Shown here: positions 34,137 to 42,867 of the stretch, piece by piece
How the letters are laid out: every line of letters begins with the position of its first letter
Position numbering within the stretch: position 1 is the stretch's first letter
Origin: Nonomuraea polychroma
GTDB lineage: Bacteria; Actinomycetota; Actinomycetes; Streptosporangiales; Streptosporangiaceae
Assembly: GCF_004011505.1 (NCBI RefSeq)
Contig: NZ_SAUN01000001.1
Location: 11,187,501 to 11,251,500 of the forward strand
Length of the DNA stretch: 64,000 nucleotides
Direction of reading: 5' to 3'
Translations under genes and position numbers: made by a program
Notes under the pieces: generated by a model
Seen by the model: only the letters and a program-made list of their open reading frames with translations
Database searches by the model: none
What the model was told of the DNA's origin: nothing

Positions 34137-37100
34137 ATGCGTTTTGGGGTGCTGGGCCCGCTGGGTGTGTGGACCGACGCCGGTGAGGTCGTCACGATCC
34201 CCGGACTCAAGGTCCGGGCACTGCTCGTCGACCTGCTCGTCCACGAAGGCCATCCGGTGTCCGTGGACCGGCTGGTCGAAGACCTGTGGGGCGAGGAGCC
34301 GCCGGGCAACCCGGCGGGCGCGCTGCAGGTACGCGTCTCGCAGCTGCGCAAGGCGCTCGAGGACGCCGAGCCCGGGGGCAAGAACCTCGTGGTCTCCCGC
34401 GCCCCCGGCTACCTGCTGCGCCCCGACCCCGGCGCCCTGGACGCCGAGCGCTTCGCGCATCTGCTGACGCAGGCCGAGGCCGCCGACAGCCCGCGGACGA
34501 AGGCCAGGCTGCTGGGTGAGGCGCTGGACCTGTGGCGGGGACCGGCGTACGCCGACTTCGCCGACGAGGAATACACCAGGTCGGCCATCGTCCGGCTGGA
34601 GGAGCAGCGGCTGTCGGCACTGGAGCAGCACGCCGAGGCACGGCTGGAGCTCGGCGAGCACGGGCTGCTCGTGGGGGAGCTCGGTGACCTGGTGGCCCGC
34701 CATCCGCTGAGGGAGCGGCTGCGTGCCGTGCACATGCGGGCGCTCTACCGTGCGGGGCGCCAGAGCGAGGCGCTGGCCAGCTACGGCGAGCTGCGCGAGC
34801 GGCTGGCCGACGAGCTCGGCCTCGACCCCGGTCCCGACGTGGTCGCCCTCCACCAGGCGATACTCGGGCAGGACCCGTCGCTGAGCGTGCCTGCCGACCG
34901 GCCGCTGACGAACCTGCCCGCCGCTCTCAGCAAGCTGATCGGCAGGGACGATGCCCTGGCCGAGGTGTGCGCGCTGGTCGGGGACGAACGGCTGGTGACG
35001 CTCACCGGCAGCGGCGGGGTCGGCAAGACCCGGCTCGCGCTGGAGGCGGCGAACCGGCTGCTGGACGGGTTCGCGGACGGCGCCTGGCTGGTCGAGCTCG
35101 ACCAGGGGGTTCAGGCGGGGCTGGAGCAGGCCTCGCGCACCCCGGCGGAGGCGGTCATGACGGCTCTGGACATCAGGGAAGGCGCCGACGCGGCCGACGT
35201 GGCGGGGCAGCTCGTCGGCGCGCTCAGGCAGCGCCGCATGCTGCTCGTCCTCGACAACTGCGAGCACGTGGTCGAGCAGGTCGCCGAGCTGGCCGAGTCG
35301 CTCCTGCGGGCCTGCCCGGGCCTGCGGATCCTGGCCACCAGCAGGGAGCCGCTCGCCGTGGACGGCGAGGTGTTGTGGAGCGTGCCGCCGCTCGACGTGC
35401 CCGCCAGTGCCGACCTGACGGTCATGGCGCGTTCGGAGGCCGTCAGGCTGTTCGTGACCCGCGCCGCGGCCGCCGCCCGCGGCTTCGCGCTCGATGCCGG
35501 CAACGCGCAGGCCGTCGCCCAGTTGTGCCGGCGCCTGGACGGCATCCCGCTGGCTCTGGAGCTGGCCGCGACCCGGGTGCGCGCGCTCGGCGTGCACGGC
35601 GTGGTGGCCAGGCTGGACGACAGGTTCCGGCTGCTGGCCTCCGGACAGCGTGGCGCCCCGGCCCGCCAGCAGACGCTGACCGCGGTGATCGACTGGAGCT
35701 GGGAGCTGCTGTCCGACGAGGAGCGCCGCGTCCTGCGCCGCCTGGCGGCGCACGCCGAGGGGTGCACGCTGGAGGCGGCCGAGTCCGTCTGCGGGGAGCC
35801 GGGGCTCGACGTGCTCGACCTGCTGGCCAGGCTCGTCGACCGTTCGCTCGTGGTCGTGGTGGACACCCCGGCGGGGGTCAGATACCGGCTGCTGGAGTCG
35901 GTGTCGGCGTACTGTCTCGCCCGGTTGGCCGACGCGGGCGAGCTCGACCGGGTACGCCTCGCGCACCTGCGCCACTACCTGGCGCTCGCCGAACAGGCCG
36001 AGCCGAAGTTGTACGGGCATGAGCAGCGGGACTGGCTGCTGCGCCTGGACGCCGAGGCCGCCAACATGCGTACCGCGCTCGACACGGCGATCGCCCACGC
36101 GGACGGCGACGGCGCGGCCAGGCTGGCGAACGCGCTGACCTGGTACTGGTTCCTGCGCGGCAGGCTGGCCGAGGGCAGACGGTCGCTGGCCGCGGCCCTG
36201 TCCGTCCCCGGCGACCCCACCCCGGCCAGGGCCAGGGCGGCGGCCTGGCACGCCGGGTTCGCGCTCACGCTCGGCGAGCACGTCGAGTGGGGGCCCGCGC
36301 TGGAAGCCGTCGCCGACCCCGGCCAGCGGGCCAGAGCCGGGCTGTTCCTCGCCATGCACGTCCCCGACATGCCGACGGGACAGGAGCTGACCAGCCGGGC
36401 GCTGGCCACGTTCCGGGCCGTCGGCGACACGTGGGGCGTGGCCGCCGCACTGGCCAGGCAGGCGATGGACGCGTTCACGCGGCGGGACGTCGAAGCGCTG
36501 GAGCGGCTCGCAGGGGAGAGCGCCCGGCTGTTCACCGAGCTCGGCGACCATTGGGGCCTGCTGCGGGCGACGGAGTGGCTGGCGTCGGTGGCCGAGATGG
36601 CCTACGACGCCGAGCGTGCCAACCGGCTGTTCGGCGAGGGACTGCGGATGGCGGAGGACCTCGGCCTGTGGCCCCAGGTCGCCACGCACACCGCCTGGCT
36701 CGGCTGGGTCGCGATGGAGAGCGGCGAGTACGACCGCGCCGTCGAGCTCTGCGAACGGGCCAGGAAACTGGCCGCCGACCAGGGCTACAAGGACGGGGAG
36801 ATCCAGGCGGAGATGGGCCTGGCCATCACCCTGCGCCGGACGGGCCGGCTGGACGAGGCTGAGACGATCTGGCTGCGCCTGCTGGAAGGCGCACGGCGCG
36901 GCCCGGCCATGTACCTGTCGGACGCGCTCACCGAACTCGGCCACATCGCGGAGATGCGCGGTGACAACGCGAAGGCCCTGGCGCTGCAGGCGGAAGCGCT
37001 GGAGGCCGCGCAGCGGCTCGGCGACCCAAGGGGGGCCACGTCCGTTGTCGAAGGCGCGGCCTCCGCCTCGGGGGCGACCGAGAAGGCCGCCAGGCTGCTC

Positions 37101-37274
37101 GGGCTGGCGGCCGCGGCCAGGGAACACCACCAGACGCCCGCGGGGCCCTGGGAACTGTCGGAGATCGAGCGGATCGCTGCCCAGGCGCGTGACGCGCTCG
37201 GCGAGGAGGCGTTCGCGGCCGCGTACGCCGAAGGCGCCGCCCTCAAGCTGGAGGACGCTCCGAAGCTGCTGTGA
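34137..37274 (+). CDS. SARP/AfsR-like regulator with NB-ARC-type ATPase and TPR region
   Basis: A 1045-residue regulator. An OmpR-type winged-helix DNA-binding domain (1-95) and bacterial transcriptional activation domain (98-243) are followed by an ATPase with P-loop GSGGVGKT (291-298), LVLDNCEHV (Walker B-like) and LATSREPL. A long helical TPR-like C-terminus follows. ATG 34137 is chosen for AAGGTG six bases upstream; GTG 34128 is in frame. Likely activates the divergent exporter or a distant metabolite pathway. Confidence 0.92.
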   Translation: MRFGVLGPLGVWTDAGEVVTIPGLKVRALLVDLLVHEGHPVSVDRLVEDLWGEEPPGNPAGALQVRVSQLRKALEDAEPGGKNLVVSRAPGYLLRPDPGALDAERFAHLLTQAEAADSPRTKARLLGEALDLWRGPAYADFADEEYTRSAIVRLEEQRLSALEQHAEARLELGEHGLLVGELGDLVARHPLRERLRAVHMRALYRAGRQSEALASYGELRERLADELGLDPGPDVVALHQAILGQDPSLSVPADRPLTNLPAALSKLIGRDDALAEVCALVGDERLVTLTGSGGVGKTRLALEAANRLLDGFADGAWLVELDQGVQAGLEQASRTPAEAVMTALDIREGADAADVAGQLVGALRQRRMLLVLDNCEHVVEQVAELAESLLRACPGLRILATSREPLAVDGEVLWSVPPLDVPASADLTVMARSEAVRLFVTRAAAAARGFALDAGNAQAVAQLCRRLDGIPLALELAATRVRALGVHGVVARLDDRFRLLASGQRGAPARQQTLTAVIDWSWELLSDEERRVLRRLAAHAEGCTLEAAESVCGEPGLDVLDLLARLVDRSLVVVVDTPAGVRYRLLESVSAYCLARLADAGELDRVRLAHLRHYLALAEQAEPKLYGHEQRDWLLRLDAEAANMRTALDTAIAHADGDGAARLANALTWYWFLRGRLAEGRRSLAAALSVPGDPTPARARAAAWHAGFALTLGEHVEWGPALEAVADPGQRARAGLFLAMHVPDMPTGQELTSRALATFRAVGDTWGVAAALARQAMDAFTRRDVEALERLAGESARLFTELGDHWGLLRATEWLASVAEMAYDAERANRLFGEGLRMAEDLGLWPQVATHTAWLGWVAMESGEYDRAVELCERARKLAADQGYKDGEIQAEMGLAITLRRTGRLDEAETIWLRLLEGARRGPAMYLSDALTELGHIAEMRGDNAKALALQAEALEAAQRLGDPRGATSVVEGAASASGATEKAARLLGLAAAAREHHQTPAGPWELSEIERIAAQARDALGEEAFAAAYAEGAALKLEDAPKLL

Positions 37275-37689
37275 GGTGCTCGGCCAGGCGGTCGAAGAAC
37301 TCCATCCAGCCGGTCAGCTCGACGTTCACGCCGTGCTGGTGGAAGCGCATCTCGGTCTTGCCGTCCACGTCCGCGAAGTCGATCGTCACCACCGACGCGG
37401 GCCCGTCGCCCGGCTCGTCCGGATCGCCGGTCGTGAACACCAGCCGCACGGGCTTGCGCACCTCGCGGTAGGTGCCGTCCACCGTCACCTCGAACCCCTC
37501 GTCGCCCATCAACGTGGCCCGCCAGACCCCGCCGGGCCACGCGTCCAGGGTCAGCCGGCCGACCGGCGTGGCCATCATCCGGGGCCCGAACCATTGGGAG
37601 AAGCGCTCCGGCTCGGTCCACGCGGCCCACACCAGGCCGAGCGGCGCGTCGAACACGCGGGTGAAGGCATAGTCGGCGGTCTGGCTCAT
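37243..37689 (-). CDS. SRPBCC/AHSA1-domain protein
   Basis: A 148-residue START-like protein. Typical AHSA1 pattern: TRVFDAPLGLVWAAWTEPER, FGPRMM, GGVWRATLMGDEG, and the closing GWMEFFDRLAEHL. Ligand unknown. Convergent with the SARP gene and overlapping its 3-prime end by 32 bp. Confidence 0.9.
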   Translation of the reverse strand: MSQTADYAFTRVFDAPLGLVWAAWTEPERFSQWFGPRMMATPVGRLTLDAWPGGVWRATLMGDEGFEVTVDGTYREVRKPVRLVFTTGDPDEPGDGPASVVTIDFADVDGKTEMRFHQHGVNVELTGWMEFFDRLAEHLTAASERPPA

Positions 37690-37812
37690 CGCTGCCGTCC
37701 CTCGTAGAACTGGAATGTCGACGCTTCCAAAGTGCCGGGCCGCCCTTACGATCCCCTTCCCGCGCCCTTAAGCCCCATAGCGGACAGGGGCCCGTGTGGC
37801 AGGCTGGGGTGC

Positions 37813-39027
37813 ATGCGGATCATTCGCGCCGACAGGGTGCTGACGGGGCGTCCCGGGGAGGTGATCCAGGGCGGCGAGGTCGCCGTGGACGGCACCGAGA
37901 TCGTCTCCGTGGGGCCGCGCGGCAGTGCCGGCGACGCCGGCGAGGTGCTCGACCTGCCCGGCCACACCGTCCTGCCAGGCCTGATCGACGCGCACGTGCA
38001 CCTCGGGTTCGACGCCAAGGTCGACCCGGTGGCGCGGCGCAGCGCCGAGAGCGACCACCACCTGCTGCTCCGCATGGCCGAGAACGCGCGCAAGCTCGTC
38101 TCCGCGGGTGTCACCACGGCCCGCGACCTCGGCGGCCGCGGCTTCCTCGACCTGGCGTTGCGTGACGCGATCGAGGAGGGCCTGGCCGTCGGCCCGCACC
38201 TCCTGGCCGCGACCAGGCCGATCACGATCACCGGCGGCCACTGCTGGTACATGGGCGGCGAGGCCGACGACGAACCCGCCATCCGCCGCGTCGCCAGGGA
38301 GAACCTCCGCGCCGGCGCCGACTGCCTGAAGGTGATGGTCTCGGGCGGCCAGATGACGCCTGGCGCGCCGCCGAGCTGGGTGCGCCAATACAGCACCGAG
38401 CAGATCCGCGCCGTCGTGGAGGAGGCCGCCACACGCGGCAAGGGCGTCGCCGCCCACGCCCACGCGCACGCCGCGATCCGCAGCTCGGTCGAGGCGGGCG
38501 TCGCCACCATCGAGCACTGCACGTTCCTGACCGCCGCCGGCCACCGCTACGACGCCGAGCTGGCCGACGTTGTCGCGGCCAGCGGCACGTACGTCTGCCC
38601 CACCGTGCACGGCGTGTTCTGGCGATTACGCGACACCTTCGGCTCCGAGATGTTCGACGCCTGGCTGGACGGGGTCGTCGCCATGCGGGCGGCCGGGGTG
38701 CGCCTCATCGCGGGCACCGACTCCGGGTTCGCCGCGGCGGACGTGCCCAACCCCACCGACGCGTACGTCGCCGGCCTGGAGGTGTTCGCGCACGCCGGGT
38801 TCGGCAACGCGGAGATCGTCGAGATGGCCACCGTCCGGGCCGCCGACGCCTGCGGGGTCGGCGCGGTGACCGGCACCCTGGAGGCAGGCAAACGAGCCGA
38901 CCTCATCGCGGTGCGCGGCGACCCGCTCGACCGCATCGCCGACCTGCGTAACCTCGCACTCGTCCTGGTTTCCGGACGCGCCGTCACCCAGACCGGGGTG
39001 GACACGGTGACCTCGTCCGTCGGCTGA
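37813..39027 (+). CDS. Metal-dependent amidohydrolase (imidazolonepropionase/prolidase-like)
   Basis: A 404-residue TIM-barrel amidohydrolase. Metal ligands: HTVLPGLIDAHVHLG (HxH), carboxylated Lys in CLKVMVSGG, His in VAAHAHAHAAI, His in TIEHCTFL and Asp in LIAGTDSGF. It closes with GKRADLIAVRGDPL. Related enzymes cleave Xaa-Pro dipeptides or cyclic amides. ATG 37813 is used. The next gene follows after 18 bp, so the two are probably co-transcribed. Confidence 0.9.
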   Translation: MRIIRADRVLTGRPGEVIQGGEVAVDGTEIVSVGPRGSAGDAGEVLDLPGHTVLPGLIDAHVHLGFDAKVDPVARRSAESDHHLLLRMAENARKLVSAGVTTARDLGGRGFLDLALRDAIEEGLAVGPHLLAATRPITITGGHCWYMGGEADDEPAIRRVARENLRAGADCLKVMVSGGQMTPGAPPSWVRQYSTEQIRAVVEEAATRGKGVAAHAHAHAAIRSSVEAGVATIEHCTFLTAAGHRYDAELADVVAASGTYVCPTVHGVFWRLRDTFGSEMFDAWLDGVVAMRAAGVRLIAGTDSGFAAADVPNPTDAYVAGLEVFAHAGFGNAEIVEMATVRAADACGVGAVTGTLEAGKRADLIAVRGDPLDRIADLRNLALVLVSGRAVTQTGVDTVTSSVG

Positions 39028-39045
39028 GCCCTGGAGGGAAATCCC

Positions 39046-40080
39046 ATGCTGCCCTGGTCCGCCGATCTGGCCGGCCGTCTCGACCACCACGTGATCGACA
39101 GCGCCCTGCTGCGTGACAACCCTCTGGGCGACCCGCACGAGCGGCCGCTGCTCGTTTACGTGCCGCCCGGCTACGATGACGCGCCCGAGCGCCGCTACCC
39201 GACCGTCTACGTGCTGCTCGGCTACACCGGCCACGTCACGATGTGGCTGAACCGGGCGCCCTTCCGCCAGCCGTACCCGGAGCTGGCCGACGCCGTGTTC
39301 GCGAACGGCGAGGCGCCGCCGGTGATCGTCGTGTACGTGGACGCGTGGACCGCGCTCGGCGGCAGCCAATACCTGGACTCGCCCGCCACCGGCCGCTACC
39401 ACTCCTACCTGCGCGACGAGGTCGTGCCGTGGGTGGACACCCACTACCGCACGATCGCCGACCGCGATCATCGCGCGGTCACCGGCAAGTCGAGCGGCGG
39501 GTACGGCGCCATGGTGACCGCCATGCTGGCGCCGGACGTCTTCGGCGCCCTCGCCACGCATGCCGGAGACGCGTTGTTCGAGGTCAGCGCGCAGCGGTCG
39601 TTCCCCGAACTGGCGCGCAGGCTGCGGGACATGTACGACGGCTCGTACGTCAAGTTCCTCGCCGACTTCCGCAGCCGGCTCGCCGGCACCAAGGAGGGCG
39701 ACCTGGAGCTGCTGGAGATGTACGCCTACGCGGCCGCGTACTCGGCCGACGAGGACGGCGCCGTGCACCTGCCGTTCGACGACATCGGCGCGCTCGTGCC
39801 GGAGGTGTGGCGGCGCTGGCTGGACCACGATCCCGTCGTGATGGCCCGCGAGCCGAAGTACGCCGCGGCACTGCGGTCGATGCGGGCCATCTGGGTGGAT
39901 GCCGGCAACAAGGACGAGTACTTCCTGGACTTCGGCGCGGTCGCGTTCCGCCGGGCACTCGAGGCGGCCGGCGTACCGGACGAGCGGGTGTATTTCGAGC
40001 TCTTCGACGCCGGGCACGGCGCCATCGAATACCGGTACCCGCTCGCCCTGGCCTGGCTCGCCCGCCGCCTGTCCGAATGA
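39046..40080 (+). CDS. Esterase-D/enterochelin-esterase-like alpha/beta hydrolase
   Basis: A 344-residue hydrolase without obvious signal peptide. VYVPPGYDDAPERRYPTVYV starts the fold; the nucleophile elbow is TGKSSGGYGAM and the likely catalytic His is in FDAGHGAIEYR. A GGAGGG ribosome site precedes the ATG. Family members hydrolyse ester bonds of siderophores, S-formylglutathione or trehalose mycolates; which applies is unclear. Confidence 0.85.
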   Translation: MLPWSADLAGRLDHHVIDSALLRDNPLGDPHERPLLVYVPPGYDDAPERRYPTVYVLLGYTGHVTMWLNRAPFRQPYPELADAVFANGEAPPVIVVYVDAWTALGGSQYLDSPATGRYHSYLRDEVVPWVDTHYRTIADRDHRAVTGKSSGGYGAMVTAMLAPDVFGALATHAGDALFEVSAQRSFPELARRLRDMYDGSYVKFLADFRSRLAGTKEGDLELLEMYAYAAAYSADEDGAVHLPFDDIGALVPEVWRRWLDHDPVVMAREPKYAAALRSMRAIWVDAGNKDEYFLDFGAVAFRRALEAAGVPDERVYFELFDAGHGAIEYRYPLALAWLARRLSE

Positions 40081-40123
40081 GGGCCGGTGGTGGCTCGCCG
40101 CCCGCCGCCGTTAGGCTGCCCCG

Positions 40124-40813
40124 GTGGACACAGCGGAATTGAAGAAGCAGGTACGCGAGCTGCGCGCCCAGGGCCGCTCCCCGAAGGAGATCGCCCGCGC
40201 CCTCAAGGTGCCGCCGTCCGTCGTGGCGCCGCTGGTACGGGAGATCGCCGCGGAGACGACGGAAACCGGCGAGCCCGAGGTGGTCGGCTGCTGGATCAAC
40301 GTCGGCTGGAGCGCCGGGCTCGGCGTGGACCCGGCACGCGGGTGGGCCGACGAGGCGCCGGAGGCGGGCACGGAAGGCCTGGTGAGCGTGCTGGTGGCCC
40401 GGCGGCACACCTGGGACCGGGTGACGGTCTGCGGCTACCTGGCCGACGTCTTCTGCCTGGGCGTGAAGAGCGCCATGGGCCCCGACGTGATGGACGACCG
40501 CGAGCTGCGGCGCTTCCGCGAGTTCTTCTTCGGCGAATACGCCGGCTGGCAGGAGGTGCCGATCGAGCTGGCCAGGCACCTGGTGTACGGGTCCGTGGAC
40601 TACGCCCGCACGCTCGGGTTCGAGCCGCACGAGGACTTCGGGCCGGCGTCCGACGCGCTGGGCAAGTGGGAGGGCGGCTCGTCGATCACCTTCGGGCGCG
40701 ACGGCAAGCCCTTCTACATGGAGGGGCCGGACGACGACGCCGCCAAGGTGCTGCGGATCCTGCGGCGCACGCTCTCCGACGACGACTTCGACTTTGTCAC
40801 CGGAGGCCGGTGA
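40124..40813 (+). CDS. HTH-containing protein of unknown function
   Basis: A 229-residue cytoplasmic protein. Residues 5-45 form a helix-turn-helix-like segment (LRAQGRSPKEIARALKVPPS). The remainder includes VSVLVARRHTWDRVTVCGYL, VYGSVDYARTLGFEPHEDF and SITFGRDGKPFYMEGP, a combination I associate with uncharacterised actinobacterial proteins. GTG start. Its end overlaps the convergent alkB gene by 17 bp. No function is assigned. Confidence 0.75.
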   Translation: MDTAELKKQVRELRAQGRSPKEIARALKVPPSVVAPLVREIAAETTETGEPEVVGCWINVGWSAGLGVDPARGWADEAPEAGTEGLVSVLVARRHTWDRVTVCGYLADVFCLGVKSAMGPDVMDDRELRRFREFFFGEYAGWQEVPIELARHLVYGSVDYARTLGFEPHEDFGPASDALGKWEGGSSITFGRDGKPFYMEGPDDDAAKVLRILRRTLSDDDFDFVTGGR

Positions 40814-41438
40814 CCCGCATCGTGATGTTGAGCCGGCCGGAGGCGAGACCGGTGGCCGGGTCGCCCGTCCCCGGATAGACCTTGGGCACGCCGTGGTAGG
40901 CCAGGCGCGACGGGCCGCCGAACACGAACAGGTCGCCTGAGGCCAGCTCCACGTCCGTGTACGGCTTGCCGCGCGTCTCGGTGTTGCCGAAGCGGAACAG
41001 GCAGGTGTCGCCGATGCTGAGCGACACCACCGGCTCGTCGGACTTCTCGTCCTTGTCCTGATGCATGCCCATCTTGGCCTGGCCGTCGTAGAAGTTGATC
41101 AACGCGGTGTCGGGCGCGTAGTCGTCGCCGGGCCGGCCGTAGGCGTCGGCAACGGCCCGCCGGCCGAGCTCGCCGAGCCAGTCGGGGAAGTCGGCCACCT
41201 TGCGTCCGTTGACGTCGTGGGCCAGGCGGGTGTAGCGGTACGGCTGCCAGTGCCAGCCCACGCACACCGTCTGCACGGACATGACACCGCCTCCGGGCAG
41301 CACCGTGTGCCGCATCGGCACCGGGCCCCTGGCCCATGCGCGGCAGGCCCGGACCAGGCGTTGCTGCTCCTCCAGCGCGAGCCAGCCGGGCAGGTGCACC
41401 GCTCCGGGCGCGATCTCCCTCATCGGCAACGGGATCAT
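40797..41438 (-). CDS. alkB: AlkB-like 2OG-Fe(II) oxygenase (alkylated DNA repair)
   Basis: A 213-residue AlkB homologue. Iron ligands: HxD in GMHQDKDE and the distal His in RLAYHGVPKVYPG; 2-oxoglutarate is bound by the Arg pair in GRLNITMRVTG. LINFYDGQAKMGMHQD is the family signature. It reverses N-alkylation of DNA or RNA bases. ATG 41438 is chosen for the AAGG five bases upstream; longer open frames run into the IS element. The tnpB element begins about 70 bp upstream. Confidence 0.9.
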   Translation of the reverse strand: MIPLPMREIAPGAVHLPGWLALEEQQRLVRACRAWARGPVPMRHTVLPGGGVMSVQTVCVGWHWQPYRYTRLAHDVNGRKVADFPDWLGELGRRAVADAYGRPGDDYAPDTALINFYDGQAKMGMHQDKDEKSDEPVVSLSIGDTCLFRFGNTETRGKPYTDVELASGDLFVFGGPSRLAYHGVPKVYPGTGDPATGLASGRLNITMRVTGLR

Positions 41439-41510
41439 CACAGCCTTCAGCGTATGCCGGTTGTCGGTGGCGAGCGGTCGACGTAGGCTCGCCGACATCT
41501 CGATCGAGGA

Positions 41511-41560
41511 TTGACATCCTCCCCCTCGTAAATGAGGGGGATTCCAACCCACCCACTCAA
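41511..41560 (-). ncRNA. Probable omega RNA (reRNA) 3-prime part at the right end
   Basis: Directly after the tnpB stop, on the same strand, is a stem CCCCCTC/GAGGGGG with loop, ending GGATGTCAA. In IS605-type systems this end is the scaffold of the guide RNA, and the bases just beyond it act as guide. Here the guide would be the complement of 41491-41510. Inferred from family knowledge. Confidence 0.5.
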
Positions 41561-42753
41561 GCTGAGAGGAAGACAGGTTGAGGTTCGCGGTGCACCGGCC
41601 CGGCAACCCGTGGCCCTTCCCGCGCAGACACGGCATGCCCTGCCGCGTGTTCGATGTTGCGAGCCGCGTTCACATCGGCGTTGTCGGCGTATCCGCAGGA
41701 CCGGCAGCGGAAGACGGCTTGGCTCTCGCGCGCCTCCCGATCCACGATCCCGCACGCCGAGCACCGCTGACTCGTGTGCGCGGGGCTGACTTTCACCGCC
41801 CGGCCTGGGGCCTTGTGCTCCAGGCGTTCAACGAGCCGGCCCCAGCCAGAAGCGAGAATGACTCGGTTGAGGCCGGCCTTTTGCCGGACGTTGCGCCCGG
41901 GCTCGGCACGGGTGCCCTTCGCCGACCGCGTCATGTCTCTGATCTTCAAGTCTTCCACGGCGATCAGATCGAAACGGCGGGCCAGATCGGTGGAGGTCTT
42001 CTCCACCCAGTCCTTGCACCGGTCCGTCTCCCGCGCCCTCAGGTGGGCGATGGCCCGCTTGATCCTGGCCCGACGTTTCGATCCGCGTGTGGCCCTGGCC
42101 AGTTTGCGCAGCAGCCGCGACAGACGTCTCTTCTCCGTTTGCCGCAGCGTTGGAGCGTTCAGCATCTCACCAGTGGACAGTGCCGCGCTGACGGCCACGC
42201 CGCGGTCCACCCCCACCGCCGCGCCCGTGCCAGGTGCTGGGATCGGGCTGGGGATGGCGGCGAATGCCACGTGCCAGCGGCCGGAGGCGTCCCGGGTGAT
42301 GCGAAACGACTTCACGCCGTCGGGAACAGCGCGGGACCAACGGAACCGCACCCATCCCACCTTGGGAATCTTCACCTCGCCGACGTTGTGGGAGAGGCGG
42401 CGCACATCCCAATGCCGGCCCCGCTTGCCAACGATGCGAAACCCTTCGCTCCGCCTTCGCTTGCGCCATGTCGGCTTGCGGTGGGTGCCGGCGAAGAAGT
42501 TCGCCATCGCCTGGGCGAAGTCCTTCAGGGCCTGTTGCTGGACGATGATCGATCCCGCGCGCAACCAGGCGAACTCCGCCCGTGCTTCGGTCAGTTGGCG
42601 GCACTGTTCGGCGAACCCGGGCACGCTCTGACGGCCCGGCCGCCAATGCCCATGCTGCTCAACCGCCAAATTCCACACGAATCGAGCGTGCCCGCAATGC
42701 TCGGCCAGCGCCGCCTCCTGAGCAGGGGTGGGCTGCAGCCGGTAACGGGACAT
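41557..42753 (-). CDS. tnpB: RNA-guided DNA endonuclease TnpB
   Basis: A 398-residue protein of normal TnpB length. The RuvC active site is complete: Asp183 (GVDRGVAV), Glu267 (IAVEDLKI) and Asp360 (DNADVNAARNI). The zinc ribbon has Cys331, Cys334, Cys350 and Cys353. The N-terminal wedge starts YRLQPTPAQEAALAEH. ATG 42753 is chosen because homology begins there; the open frame continues upstream through the element's left end. It should cut targets matching its guide next to a TAM and help keep the element in place. Confidence 0.92.
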   Translation of the reverse strand: MSRYRLQPTPAQEAALAEHCGHARFVWNLAVEQHGHWRPGRQSVPGFAEQCRQLTEARAEFAWLRAGSIIVQQQALKDFAQAMANFFAGTHRKPTWRKRRRSEGFRIVGKRGRHWDVRRLSHNVGEVKIPKVGWVRFRWSRAVPDGVKSFRITRDASGRWHVAFAAIPSPIPAPGTGAAVGVDRGVAVSAALSTGEMLNAPTLRQTEKRRLSRLLRKLARATRGSKRRARIKRAIAHLRARETDRCKDWVEKTSTDLARRFDLIAVEDLKIRDMTRSAKGTRAEPGRNVRQKAGLNRVILASGWGRLVERLEHKAPGRAVKVSPAHTSQRCSACGIVDREARESQAVFRCRSCGYADNADVNAARNIEHAAGHAVSAREGPRVAGPVHREPQPVFLSA

Positions 42754-42820
42754 GACCAGAAGATTACCGACCGCCACCGACAAACGGGAGACGAAAATGG
42801 CCCACCCTTCCGCGTTTCCT

Positions 42821-42840
42821 CCCTGCACTGAAGAGCGGGG
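42821..42840 (-). repeat. Left-end hairpin of the tnpB element
   Basis: CCCTGC pairs with GCGGGG (one G-T wobble) around an 8-base loop. In this family such imperfect hairpins near the ends are what TnpA recognises. Confidence 0.5.
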
Positions 42841-42867
42841 CATCCACACGGCAGGTGATCAGTGAGT

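Larger units (their letters stand above)
41511..42850 (-). mobile_element. Complete tnpB-only IS200/IS605-type element (IS1341 group)
   Basis: About 1.34 kb inserted between alkB and a lipase gene. It encodes a full-length TnpB and no TnpA. The downstream (right) end has a 7-bp hairpin at 41521-41540 ending at GGATGTCAA (41511), and the upstream (left) end a hairpin at 42821-42840. Both resemble ends I know from actinobacterial tnpB elements. Without tnpA it depends on a transposase elsewhere. The left boundary is approximate. Confidence 0.75.

Noticed and set aside
30422..34381. 1319-codon open frame on the minus strand
   Set aside because: It runs through the kinase and MFS genes in another frame and through the complement of the MazG-like gene; low-complexity Arg/Ala/Pro composition.
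34044..37130. 1028-codon open frame on the minus strand
   Set aside because: It is the exact complement of the SARP regulator gene; composition (Gln/His/Arg/Pro-rich) and lack of any domain show an antisense shadow caused by high GC.
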